NCBI GenBank assembly: GCA_028683855.1
Contig: JAQUHA010000012.1
Span: 42,054 to 106,053 of the forward strand
Origin: Desulfuromonadaceae bacterium
GTDB lineage: Bacteria > Desulfobacterota > Desulfuromonadia > Geobacterales > Pseudopelobacteraceae
Length of the DNA stretch: 64,000 nucleotides
Reading direction: 5' to 3'
Each line of letters begins with the position of its first letter. Within the stretch, counting starts at the first letter, position 1. The notes beneath the pieces were generated by a model. That model ran no database searches. It had not been told where the DNA came from and saw only the letters and a program-made list of their open reading frames with translations. A program made the position numbers and the translations under genes. Below are positions 1 to 8,288 of the stretch, piece by piece.

Positions 1-567
1 CGCGGTCGGTACGGTTATAATCTCATACCCTGCGATTGCTGCCGAGGCAGGATTTGTACCGTGAGACGAGTCCGGCACTACCACATATTTCTTTTTTGCC
101 TTATTCCCTTTTGCGGCATGGTAGGCTGATATCAGCATGATACCGGTCATTTCACCGTGAGCGCCGGCAAGCGGCTGTGTGGTTACTTCGTCCATTCCGG
201 TAATATCTGCCAGCATCTCTCCCAGGTCGTGGAGCATCCCCAGAGTCCCCTGACAGAAATCCGCACCGCCGGGCAGCAGAGCTGTCATTGGGTGACACCC
301 TGCAAAAAGTGCCGATGCATTTTCAAGAACCTTTGCGTTGTACTTCATGGTACACGAACCGAGCGGATAGAAGTTTGTGTCCACCGAAAAGTTCCGACGC
401 GAAAGGTTGGTGAAGTGCCTTACCAGATCGAGCTCTGAGACTTCTGGGAGGTCTGCACTCCCGGCGCGCAGCAGCGAGGCGGGGAGAGCGACTGCGGAAG
501 GAACATCGGATGCCGGGAGTTTGATTCCGCGACGCCCTGCTACAGACTGTTCATAGATCAATTGCAT
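1..567 (-). CDS. gcvPB: Glycine dehydrogenase (decarboxylating) subunit 2, partial
   Basis: This is the PLP-binding half of the two-subunit glycine decarboxylase (P-protein), which decarboxylates glycine and passes the aminomethyl group to lipoylated GcvH. Only the first 189 codons are in the window; the rest runs off the left edge. The ATG at 567-565 lies inside the end of gcvPA (10-nt overlap), pointing to translational coupling. The N-terminal region shows [13 protein letters not shown] and [10 protein letters not shown], both characteristic of this subunit. The PLP lysine falls outside the window. Confidence 0.93.
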   Translation of the reverse strand, partial: MQLIYEQSVAGRRGIKLPASDVPSAVALPASLLRAGSADLPEVSELDLVRHFTNLSRRNFSVDTNFYPLGSCTMKYNAKVLENASALFAGCHPMTALLPGGADFCQGTLGMLHDLGEMLADITGMDEVTTQPLAGAHGEMTGIMLISAYHAAKGNKAKKKYVVVPDSSHGTNPASAAIAGYEIITVPTA

Positions 568-1904
568 AGCGCGACCCCCAGTTCCTTGACAAGCTGATCG
601 ATCTCTTTTTTGGTACGTTTTTCGGTAACAGTAATAACCAGGCAGTTTTCTGAGCCTTCGTAATACTCCCCGAGAGGGACACCGGCGGCAATGCCGTGCT
701 GAAGAAGTGCGGCAACAACAAAACCGGCAGGTTTAGGGAGCCTCACTGTGAATTCGTTAAAAGTTGAAGCTGACTGCAGCACCGTGACACCGGGGAGGGT
801 CGCGATCTGGTTTTTGGCGTATTCAGCTTTGTCACGGTTCAGCAGTGCCAGATCAACCAGCCCCTGTTTCCCTGTTGCGGAGAGGAAAATCAAGCCGCGC
901 AGGGCGCAGAGCCCCTGGTTGCTACAGATGTTGGAGGTAGCTTTGTGACGCTTTATATGCTGTTCACGAGCCTGCAGAGTCAGTACATAACCCCGTTTTC
1001 CGTTCCTGTCTGCTGTCTCGCCGATGATGCGTCCAGGCATATTCCTTATAAAACTCTTTTTTGCCGCAATGAATCCGAATGAGGGACCACCGAAAGAGAG
1101 CGGATTGCCGAGGCTCTGTCCGTCACCAACAGCAATATCAACACCCATTTCAGCCGGTGATTTTAGAATACCGAGCGCGATCGGGTATACGGAGCCTATA
1201 AGCAGTGCTCCGGCAGCATGAACCTGATCTGCGATGATGGTGAAATCTTCTATAGATCCGAAAAAGTTGGGGTTCTGCACCAGTACCGCAGCTACGCTGC
1301 TATCCAGCACTTCCGCTAACTCCTTTCGACCAAGCATACCATCCACCGGTGCAAGTTCAATGATCTCTACATCCAGATTAAAGAGATAGGTTTTAAGTAT
1401 CTGTCGCGAGAACGGACTGACACAGCCGTCAACAACAATCTTATTACGACCGGTTACGCGTAGCGCCATCATCGCGGCTTCGGCACAGGCTGTTCCACCG
1501 TCGTACAGAGAGGCGTTCGACACATCGAGTCCGGTAAGTCTGCAGATTGCGGTCTGGTACTCGAACAGCGCCTGCAGAGTACCCTGTGAGCACTCCGGCT
1601 GATACGGTGTATAGGCAGTATAGAACTCGGAGCGCCCTGACAGATGGTCTACCACAGCTGGAATTATATGGTCGTAAAAGCCGCCGCCGATAAAGTTGAC
1701 AATCCCCTGACCATTTTCATCAGCCAGAGCCTTCATCGAGTCAAAAGTCTCAAATTCGGACATTCCGGCAGGAATATTGAAATTTTTGGCTCGGAGTTCG
1801 GAGGGAATCGGGGCAAAAAGTTCCTCTACGGAAGAAACGCCTATAACGGAGAGCATTTCTGCAATCTCCTCCGGCGTGTGCGGACAGTAGTGGCTGTCGT
1901 TCAT
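558..1904 (-). CDS. gcvPA: Glycine dehydrogenase (decarboxylating) subunit 1
   Basis: The 448-residue product matches the usual length of the N-terminal subunit of the split P-protein. It pairs with GcvPB to form the decarboxylase of the glycine cleavage system in the cytoplasm. Visible family traits are the early segment [18 protein letters not shown], the [20 protein letters not shown] stretch and the [13 protein letters not shown] motif. It is third in the leftward operon gcvT-gcvH-gcvPA-gcvPB. It starts 12 nt after gcvH ends and its 3' end overlaps gcvPB, so the four genes probably form one transcript. Confidence 0.95.
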   Translation of the reverse strand: MNDSHYCPHTPEEIAEMLSVIGVSSVEELFAPIPSELRAKNFNIPAGMSEFETFDSMKALADENGQGIVNFIGGGFYDHIIPAVVDHLSGRSEFYTAYTPYQPECSQGTLQALFEYQTAICRLTGLDVSNASLYDGGTACAEAAMMALRVTGRNKIVVDGCVSPFSRQILKTYLFNLDVEIIELAPVDGMLGRKELAEVLDSSVAAVLVQNPNFFGSIEDFTIIADQVHAAGALLIGSVYPIALGILKSPAEMGVDIAVGDGQSLGNPLSFGGPSFGFIAAKKSFIRNMPGRIIGETADRNGKRGYVLTLQAREQHIKRHKATSNICSNQGLCALRGLIFLSATGKQGLVDLALLNRDKAEYAKNQIATLPGVTVLQSASTFNEFTVRLPKPAGFVVAALLQHGIAAGVPLGEYYEGSENCLVITVTEKRTKKEIDQLVKELGVALCN

Positions 1905-1916
1905 TGGTATATGCTC

Positions 1917-2288
1917 CTACAATGTTTTGAGGTAATCGTTATACTGATCCTGATTCATCAGGTTGCTCAGTTCAGCGGCATCGGATATTTCAAGTTCCGC
2001 CATCCACCCTTCCGCTTCGGCACTTTCGTTGACCGCTTCCGGCTTAGTATCCAGAGAGTCGTTTACCTTGACTATATTGCCTGAAACAGGTGCAAATATA
2101 TCACTGGCAGCCTTTACTGACTCGATAGCCCCAAGTATTCCGAACTGCTTGACTGTTTTGCCGACCTGAGGCAGCTCTACAAAGGTTATGTCCCCCAGTT
2201 CATGTGCAGCATGATCGCTGATGCCGACGATGCCTCTGTTTCCGTTTACCTTTACCCATTCATGTTCTTTGGTGAAATAGATACTCAT
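1917..2288 (-). CDS. gcvH: Glycine cleavage system H protein
   Basis: This is the lipoyl carrier that shuttles the aminomethyl group between the P, T and L proteins. The 123-residue protein starting MSIYFTKEHEW has the lipoylation site ESVKAAS, with Lys59 as the modified residue. I chose the ATG at 2288-2286 because a strong ribosome site (GGAGG) precedes it by 7 nt and homologues begin here; a longer reading frame extends upstream but has no family support. It lies between gcvT and gcvPA in the operon. Confidence 0.95.
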   Translation of the reverse strand: MSIYFTKEHEWVKVNGNRGIVGISDHAAHELGDITFVELPQVGKTVKQFGILGAIESVKAASDIFAPVSGNIVKVNDSLDTKPEAVNESAEAEGWMAELEISDAAELSNLMNQDQYNDYLKTL

Positions 2289-2334
2289 GCTTCTTCCTCC
2301 TGATAGTTTGTATGTTGAAAAAAACGTAAATATG

Positions 2335-3429
2335 TTATTGCGCGCGTACAGATCCACCCTTAAAAAACGGCAGTTCGCAGATTGTCGCCTCCATGGAGAC
2401 CCTTTCGTGATTAATCGTAATCTGTCTCCCTGCTGCTGCCAGCTCCGGCTTGATGAATCCGATCCCCACCCCTTTGCCGAGCATGGGGGAGAAAACGCCG
2501 CTGGTTACGTTGCCAACGATTTCACCGTCAACAGAGATATCATAGTGGTGGCGGGGGGAACGTCTACCGGAAACTTCAAAAGCGATCTTGGTGCGGGCTA
2601 CACCCTTCTCCTTCAGTTTCAGCAGAGCTTCCTTGCCGACGAAACTTTTATCAAAGTTGACAAACGCTTCCAAACCGGCTTCCAGTGGTGTTGTCTCTTC
2701 ATCAATATCACTGCCGTACAGCGAATAACCGACTTCAAGCCGGAGTACGTCTCTTGCGCCAAGCCCCGCCGGTTTTACCCGTTCATCAGTCAGAAAGAGA
2801 TCCCATAATTCACAAACCTTTTCCGACGGTATAAAAATCTCATACCCCAGTTCACCTGTATAGCCGGTTCGACTGACAACAGCCTCAACTCCAAGGATTT
2901 TCATGGTGATGAATTTGAAATAGGGGAGTGTGGCTACCTCTTCTCCGAAAAGTTCTACCATAACATATCTGGAAAGCGGGCCCTGAAGATCAAGTTTGCC
3001 TGTTGCCGCTGTTATGTCGGTAAATTCACCACCAGTCAGACGCCCCTTGATTGCTGCAAAATCCTTAGGAGCTGTAGCGGCATTTACCACGATCATTACT
3101 CTGTCTTCAGCCATTCGGAACACTATCAGGTCGTCTATTATCCCACCCTGCTCGTTCAGCAGAAAACCATAGCGTGAGCGACCGATCGGAATTGATTTGA
3201 CGGAAAAGGTAAATACATTTTCAAGACCGCTTGAGTCGAAATCTCCACGGAACATAAATTCGCCCATGTGGCAGATATCAAATAGCGCCGCCTGGCTGCG
3301 ACACCAGTTATGCTCCGCAATAATTCCCTCATACTGAATAGGCATATCCCATCCGCCGAATGGTGCCATAAGGGCATTCAAAGCACGATGCCGACTGCAG
3401 ATAGGGGTTGCCTGAAGTTGCTCTTCCAT
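2335..3429 (-). CDS. gcvT: Aminomethyltransferase (glycine cleavage T protein)
   Basis: A 364-residue T protein that releases ammonia from the aminomethyl group on GcvH and makes 5,10-methylenetetrahydrofolate. Typical sequences are the start region HRALNALMAPFGGWDMPIQY, the GYTGELGYEIF motif and GLGARDVLRLEVGYSLYGSD. Length is normal for the family. It is the first gene of the gcv operon, with AGGAG 7 nt before the ATG. The upstream region shows no recognisable glycine riboswitch. Confidence 0.95.
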   Translation of the reverse strand: MEEQLQATPICSRHRALNALMAPFGGWDMPIQYEGIIAEHNWCRSQAALFDICHMGEFMFRGDFDSSGLENVFTFSVKSIPIGRSRYGFLLNEQGGIIDDLIVFRMAEDRVMIVVNAATAPKDFAAIKGRLTGGEFTDITAATGKLDLQGPLSRYVMVELFGEEVATLPYFKFITMKILGVEAVVSRTGYTGELGYEIFIPSEKVCELWDLFLTDERVKPAGLGARDVLRLEVGYSLYGSDIDEETTPLEAGLEAFVNFDKSFVGKEALLKLKEKGVARTKIAFEVSGRRSPRHHYDISVDGEIVGNVTSGVFSPMLGKGVGIGFIKPELAAAGRQITINHERVSMEATICELPFFKGGSVRAQ

Positions 3430-3738
3430 TTAATAGCTCCTTACCTTTATGTGTGTGGTTGGATATCTGACAGGTAGTGCTGCGCAATTCAGTAGTGGTG
3501 TCTGCATAGAGCTATACAGGTTTATCTCTGGCCGCTGAAATGAACGGGCATGGTAGAGCAAAAATTTGCGCCATGCAACTTTAAAAAACGATCTGTTTTT
3601 GAGAGCAGGCTGTGTCTGAATTTAGAGGTTGCAGCGAATTTTGCCGGAGGGATAAACGGAGTAAATGAAAGTCGGTTCTGTAAGAAGAAGGGCGCCTGCC
3701 GGAATCTCCGGTGAGCGCCCTCCGCTGTCTGTCAGTTG
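3430..3738. other. Intergenic region between slyD and gcvT
   Basis: 309 bases with no credible gene. The slyD-proximal end holds the slyD terminator hairpin (3690-3720). The rest should contain the gcvT leader and promoter. I looked on the minus strand for the paired glycine aptamer and for a -24/-12 sigma-54 promoter. Neither was convincing. Confidence 0.6.
3690..3720 (-). terminator. Rho-independent terminator of slyD
   Basis: An inverted repeat GGGCGC.tGCCGGA / TCCGGt.GCGCCC with a three-base loop lies 18 nt after the slyD stop codon. On the minus strand it is followed by the pyrimidine-rich TTCTTCTTAC. It should separate slyD transcription from the gcv operon. Confidence 0.75.
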
Positions 3739-4257
3739 TTACTGAATGCTTACGAGCTCAATCTCAAAAGTAACATCTTCGCCTGCTAAAGGGTGGTTTG
3801 CGTCAAATGTAACCTGATTCTCGTCAGCTGCAAGAACGACAACGTCAAGTTCTTCATCGTCTTCGTTGGAAAGGCTGAGTTCGTCACCGACTTCAGGTAT
3901 CAGATCTTCAGGAAGTTCGCTGCGCGGCACTGAAAAAACCCTCTCCTTGTCGTACTCACCAAAGGCATCTGCTGCGGCAATTTTAACAATCTTCTTCTCA
4001 CCGGGGGTCATCCCTACAATTGCCGCATCGATTTGCGGAAAGAGAATCTCTTCTCCAAGCTTAAATGTCATAGGACCGCTTTCGTGACCGCCACATCCGC
4101 ATTCATCATCTTCACATTCGTCATCACAGCATCCGTCTTCACAACACGCATCTTCAGAGCACTCGAGATCTTCAAGAGTTGAATCAAATACCGTCCCATC
4201 TTCAAGTGTGCCGGTAAAATTAATCGTTACGATATTTCCTGTTTCTGCCTGAGCCAT
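3739..4257 (-). CDS. slyD: SlyD-like FKBP-type peptidyl-prolyl isomerase with a cysteine-rich insert
   Basis: A 172-residue FKBP-type prolyl isomerase and probable folding chaperone of the SlyD group. The FKBP part is visible as VTINFTGTLEDGTVFDST (residues 10-27) and GPMTFKLGEEILFPQIDAAI. The insert-in-flap chaperone domain runs from about residue 90 and contains the conserved NHPLAG motif near the C-terminus. Odd feature: residues 29-60, between the FDST strand and the GPMTFKLG strand, are an extra acidic segment with eight cysteines (33, 38, 39, 43, 44, 48, 53, 55) and a histidine at 58. Metal binding in E. coli SlyD uses a C-terminal His/Cys tail, which is absent here. This insert may be a functional substitute (inference). 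Confidence 0.88.
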   Translation of the reverse strand: MAQAETGNIVTINFTGTLEDGTVFDSTLEDLECSEDACCEDGCCDDECEDDECGCGGHESGPMTFKLGEEILFPQIDAAIVGMTPGEKKIVKIAAADAFGEYDKERVFSVPRSELPEDLIPEVGDELSLSNEDDEELDVVVLAADENQVTFDANHPLAGEDVTFEIELVSIQ

Positions 4258-4623
4258 TTGGTGTACCTTCCGTTTCTATGTAAGTTATTTGTCGCGGCTG
4301 AACAAAATACGGGAGAGTTTGCCATTCGTCCAGAAAAATATTGAACGACAGGGCGTTTTGTATATGCGGTGACCTTACAGATTTTACGACAGCTTAAGGG
4401 GTCAGAAAGCTGTTCATGCAGTCCATTTCTGCAGTACTTTGCCCGACCCTGCCGATCAATCTTGAAAAAAGTAAAAAAATGCGTGGTAATACCGATTTCA
4501 CACCTTTAAATGATGGTTTTTATTGTTGCTCTGCGTTATTCTTCGACAGTTGTATTGAAGCTTGAAATAATATATATGCCGATTGTGAAATATATAAAGA
4601 AGCAGTTCGGATTTAGAGGCATT
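4258..4623. other. Divergent intergenic region slyD / CorA-like gene
   Basis: Holds the promoters of slyD (leftward) and of the CorA-like gene (rightward). The reading frame of the CorA-like gene is open from 4510, so some of this region could be coding if an upstream start is used. No hairpin or known leader RNA was recognised. Confidence 0.4.
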
Positions 4624-5919
4624 ATGAACAATCGAGACGAAATAGAGACTCATCTCTCCAGAATAAAACTCCTGATGTCTGCTGAAAAGACTGAGGAGAA
4701 TCAGGACACCCCGGAGGAGAATGAGGAGTTAAGGACTTTGGTCGGGAGCCTATCCCCCGTATTTATAGCCAGAATTCTTGAGGAGCTCTCTACCCAAGAG
4801 CAGCAGATTCTTTGGCATTTTGTCTCAGACCTCAAAAAAGATGAAATTCTGCTTGAGGTGGAGGATTCCGTCCGCGTTGATCTGCTGTTTGAGGTGACAC
4901 CTCAGATCCAGAGTACGAAGGTTCGTGTCTTTGACCTGTTTGAAGGGCGTTTACGACAGATTCCTATTGAAAACAGAGAGGTGCTGGCTAAAACAACACC
5001 AATATGGATTGATCTGGTAATGCCTGAAGATGAAGAGCTTGCGTGGGCGGGTGAACTGTTTGGCGTAAAACTCCCGGATCCCCGTAATTTGACTGATCTG
5101 GAGAGTAGCGCCCGTTTCTATGTTGAAGATAATGGTGAGGTGCATCTCCACTCTGATTTTCTTCTCGACAGGGAGGATGAATCCCGCAACGTGATGGTTG
5201 CATTTATTCTGAAGGGGGGGATTCTCTTTTCGATTAGAAATGAGGAGCTCCCTGTATTCAGGCTTCAGCGACTTCGAGCAAGAGCAAAAGCGGGATACGT
5301 TTCAGAGGCAAAAGATGTGCTTCTGGATCTTTATGCTGCCGATGTAGAATACTCTGCAAATGCGCTTGAAGATGTCTATTCGGAGCTTGAGGCTGTCGGC
5401 AGACAGGTCTACGGAACCAATATGACCGATGAAGAGTCGGCAAATATACTATCTGCAATTGCAGAGGAGGAAGATCTTAACGGACGTATTCGCCGCAACG
5501 TCAGGGATACGCGCCGCGCTCTATCTTTCCTTATGCGCGGCAAATTCCTGTCTGAAATGCAGTACGAGGATGTCAGGGAAATACTCCGAGATATTGAATC
5601 GCTGGATGGGCATACGGCTTTTCTGTTTAATAAAATAAACTTTCTGATGGATGCAATAGTCGGTTTTATCAACATAAACCAGAATAAAGTTATCAAACAG
5701 CTAACCATTATCAGTATTATTTTCATGCCGCTCAATTTTCTGGCAGGGGTCGGGGGGATGTCGGAATACTCGATGATGACCCACGGAATTCCATGGCCGG
5801 TTTCATACCTTATATTCACAATTGCGATGATTTTGCTAGGGTGGATCACATACATCATCCTACGCTATTTTGGAAATCGCAAATTGACAAGCAGCCCTCT
5901 GTCGGTCAGAAAATCGTAG
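4624..5919 (+). CDS. CorA-like divalent cation transporter with MgtE-like N-terminal domain
   Basis: About 431 residues from the ATG at 4624, chosen because AGAGG precedes it closely; the frame is open from 4510 and ATGs at 4510 and 4579 are alternatives. Residues about 20-90 (LSPVFIARILEELSTQEQQI, then repeats around LLFE) resemble the helical repeat domain of MgtE. The middle and C-terminus follow CorA: a mixed cytoplasmic domain, a long helix and two membrane segments at the very end. The loop between them reads GVGGMSE where classical CorA has GMN. The product is probably an inner-membrane channel for Mg2+ or another divalent ion; the changed loop makes the substrate uncertain. Confidence 0.8.
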   Translation: MNNRDEIETHLSRIKLLMSAEKTEENQDTPEENEELRTLVGSLSPVFIARILEELSTQEQQILWHFVSDLKKDEILLEVEDSVRVDLLFEVTPQIQSTKVRVFDLFEGRLRQIPIENREVLAKTTPIWIDLVMPEDEELAWAGELFGVKLPDPRNLTDLESSARFYVEDNGEVHLHSDFLLDREDESRNVMVAFILKGGILFSIRNEELPVFRLQRLRARAKAGYVSEAKDVLLDLYAADVEYSANALEDVYSELEAVGRQVYGTNMTDEESANILSAIAEEEDLNGRIRRNVRDTRRALSFLMRGKFLSEMQYEDVREILRDIESLDGHTAFLFNKINFLMDAIVGFININQNKVIKQLTIISIIFMPLNFLAGVGGMSEYSMMTHGIPWPVSYLIFTIAMILLGWITYIILRYFGNRKLTSSPLSVRKS

Positions 5920-6000
5920 TGCTGAATAAATACCGCCGGCAATCTGTTTTCAGTTTCTCCCCTAAAATTTCATTTGCCAACTACTGGTGTCCGCTGACTA

Positions 6001-7245
6001 ATGACCTATAATAATCCGCTCAACCGGAAGCGCTGGACAATTTTCGCCACATTGGCGCTCATGTACATTCTGGTTTATTTCTACCGGGTTTCGCTTGCTG
6101 TAGTGGCACGCGACATCTCCCTCGAACTCCATTTGACACCGGAGCAGCTTGGAACTCTCTCAGGAATACTCTTTTTCGTCTACGCAGTAGCTCAACTCCC
6201 ATTGGGACCTATGATAGATCGTTTGGGGAGCCGCTTGGTAATAAGTGCTTTCGGAATGCTGACGACTCTTGGCGGACTCCTCTTCTCGGCAGCAGATACA
6301 TTTGCAGTTGCGATTGTTGCAAGGATGCTTATCGGTCTTGGTACAGCATCGGTTTTGATGGCGACCTTTACCCTTTTCAGCCACTGGTTCAGCAAACAGG
6401 AATTCGGACGTGTCTCCGGCTTGATGGTCGCAATTGGAAATGTCGGCAATCTTGTCGCCACCGCGCCGCTGGCTCTTGCCGTAGGGGTATTTGGCTGGAG
6501 GAATTCATTTCTCTTTGCCGGAATACTGCAGGCAGCGGTTACCATTCTGGTTTTTATCAAAGTTGAGGATAGACCTGAAGGTTATACAACTCATGAAGAG
6601 CCCACTCAACAGACGAAGAGGGGGATGATGGATGCGTGGGGAGAAATTTTCGGAAAGCTTGATTTCTGGCTTCTGGGTGTAATCTCGTTTTTCTGGTACG
6701 GCAACTATCTGGCTCTTCAGGCTCTATGGGGCGGCCCCTATCTAATGGAGGTTATGCACCTTTCACGCAAAGCAACCGGAAGTATGCTGATGTTCACTTC
6801 ATTTGGTTTTATTTTCGGGAGTCTGATCGCAGACTCACTGGCAAGACGGTTTTTTAAATCATACAGAAAAACGCTGCTGACCGGACAGATACTCCTCCTC
6901 GCTCTTATGACGGCTTTTCTTGGGTGGGCAGAATTTATTCCGACAGCACTTCTTGCCGTAATGTTTTTTGTTATCGGCATTGCCGTATCCAGCGGAGTGA
7001 TGATCTACCCGATAATAAGATCTATGTTTTCGGTCTCAATAGTTGGAACCGCCCTGACTTCACTTAATTTCTATGTTTTGATGGGGGCGGCGGTTACACA
7101 GCAGGTTATGGGAATTATTGTCGGGACTTACGGAGACATGGCGGGGGGGATGTCGGCAGAGGCTTTTCATGCGGCTTTCATATTTCCTGTGACCGGCCTG
7201 GCATTATCGGTAGTTCTCTACTCCCGCTCAAAGGAGTACTGCTGA
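6001..7245 (+). CDS. Major facilitator superfamily permease
   Basis: A 414-residue protein with about twelve hydrophobic segments. The loop motif GPMIDRLGSR after the second segment is the MFS signature. The opening (YILVYFYRVSLAVVARDISL) resembles the organophosphate/organic-anion symporter branch. The substrate cannot be read from the sequence. It lies 81 nt after the CorA-like gene and ends 8 nt from the convergent DUF2062 gene. Confidence 0.85.
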   Translation: MTYNNPLNRKRWTIFATLALMYILVYFYRVSLAVVARDISLELHLTPEQLGTLSGILFFVYAVAQLPLGPMIDRLGSRLVISAFGMLTTLGGLLFSAADTFAVAIVARMLIGLGTASVLMATFTLFSHWFSKQEFGRVSGLMVAIGNVGNLVATAPLALAVGVFGWRNSFLFAGILQAAVTILVFIKVEDRPEGYTTHEEPTQQTKRGMMDAWGEIFGKLDFWLLGVISFFWYGNYLALQALWGGPYLMEVMHLSRKATGSMLMFTSFGFIFGSLIADSLARRFFKSYRKTLLTGQILLLALMTAFLGWAEFIPTALLAVMFFVIGIAVSSGVMIYPIIRSMFSVSIVGTALTSLNFYVLMGAAVTQQVMGIIVGTYGDMAGGMSAEAFHAAFIFPVTGLALSVVLYSRSKEYC

Positions 7246-7253
7246 CCTCTTCT

Positions 7254-7736
7254 CTAATCCAGTTCTTCTCCTACTATTTCCATCTCATCGGTAATCTGCT
7301 TCAACGCAGGATCTTTTTTCCGTAACGCCACTACCAGCCAGTAACAGAGAGCATATCCGGCAAGAGCGGCAAAAAAACCTATCACAGAACTTCCGAGAAT
7401 AATTGCAGTTGCGTACTGCTTGATAGCCCCCCATTCAAGGGTTGTGATATGAATTGGGGCAGGAGTGTTGCCAAGCATGGTTTCGCCAAGTTTGTAACTC
7501 GCGACGAGAACAGGGACGATTGTAAGCGGAGTGTTAACCCATACACCGGTTATACAGGTCAATTTGTTAAGACGGAAGATGAAAGCGAGCGCGATTGCAA
7601 GCGGAGTATGGCAGCCAAAAAAGGGGGTAAATCCGATGAATACCCCTACGGCAAAACCGGTAGCGATATGCCCCGGGTGAGCGTCCAGAGAAAGTATCTT
7701 TTTAAATCGCTGCTTGATGTTATCAGTAGAGATCAC
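7254..7736 (-). CDS. DUF2062 membrane protein
   Basis: About 160 residues with two or three membrane segments. The block HPGHIATGFAVGVFIGFTPF followed by GCHTPLAIALAFIFRLNK and GVWVNTPLT is the DUF2062 signature. Function is unknown for the family. I prefer the GTG at 7736 (AGGGAG six bases upstream) to the TTG at 7757. It is convergent with the MFS gene. Confidence 0.8.
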   Translation of the reverse strand: MISTDNIKQRFKKILSLDAHPGHIATGFAVGVFIGFTPFFGCHTPLAIALAFIFRLNKLTCITGVWVNTPLTIVPVLVASYKLGETMLGNTPAPIHITTLEWGAIKQYATAIILGSSVIGFFAALAGYALCYWLVVALRKKDPALKQITDEMEIVGEELD

Positions 7737-8064
7737 ATGGCACTCCCTTGAGAGCAACTTTACGTCCTGCTTGCCCCGTTGTCAATTTATTAGAACTTTA
7801 GAGGGTTTTCCGTAGCATTTTATTAGCGCCCGATTTTTTTCTGCAATTAATACAAATCAGGAATAATCTGCAGACAGTTTTCTTCTTGCCCAACTCCCCT
7901 CCTTATGTTAAACAGAACGTCCGATCTTTACACCGTTTTACGAACTTAATCCGTGAGACTCAGGTTCAGACCACTAGAAAGGCTCTGCTCTGTTTACGGA
8001 AAAGTTGAATAATTTCAAGACAATGTTGAAGTAAGTATGTGAGTGTATTTTGGGTTTTACTCAT
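7737..8064. other. Intergenic region before the SRP RNA
   Basis: About 330 A+T-rich bases between the DUF2062 gene and the SRP RNA. It must contain the promoters of both. No open frame with coding character and no clear -35/-10 pair could be fixed by eye. Confidence 0.4.
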
Positions 8065-8197
8065 TTTGCAGATGGAGATGATAGCCGGGCCTCGCGCAAC
8101 GGCACGCCGTGAACTCCGCCAGGTCCGGAAGGAAGCAACGGCAGCGGCTTCTGTTGTGTGCCGCGGGTAAACCCGGCTATCATCTGCGTCTGCAAAT
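8065..8197 (+). ncRNA. ffs: Signal recognition particle 4.5S RNA
   Basis: The universally conserved SRP helix-8 sequence AGGTCCGGAAGGAAGCA is present at 8121-8137 in the correct orientation. The flanks form a long near-perfect stem: 8065-8089 (ending AGATGATAGCCGGG) pairs with 8172-8196 (starting CCCGGCTATCATCT), with three mismatches. A run of seven T follows, acting as terminator. The RNA binds Ffh to form the SRP. It lies just upstream of dnaX, a common arrangement in bacteria. Mature ends may be slightly inside the given limits. Confidence 0.95.
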
Positions 8198-8288
8198 TTT
8201 TTTCTTCAATATTCCCCATTAGCCTTATTAACACTCCCCGTCTTATCGCACGGAGAGTTTAAGTTAAACTACCTGCGAGGTGTACCTC

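Noticed and set aside
3430..3690. Glycine riboswitch or sigma-54 promoter before gcvT
   Set aside because: The minus strand lacks the paired conserved aptamer cores. The best -24/-12 match (TGGCGC...TTGC) has GG-GC spacing one base too long.
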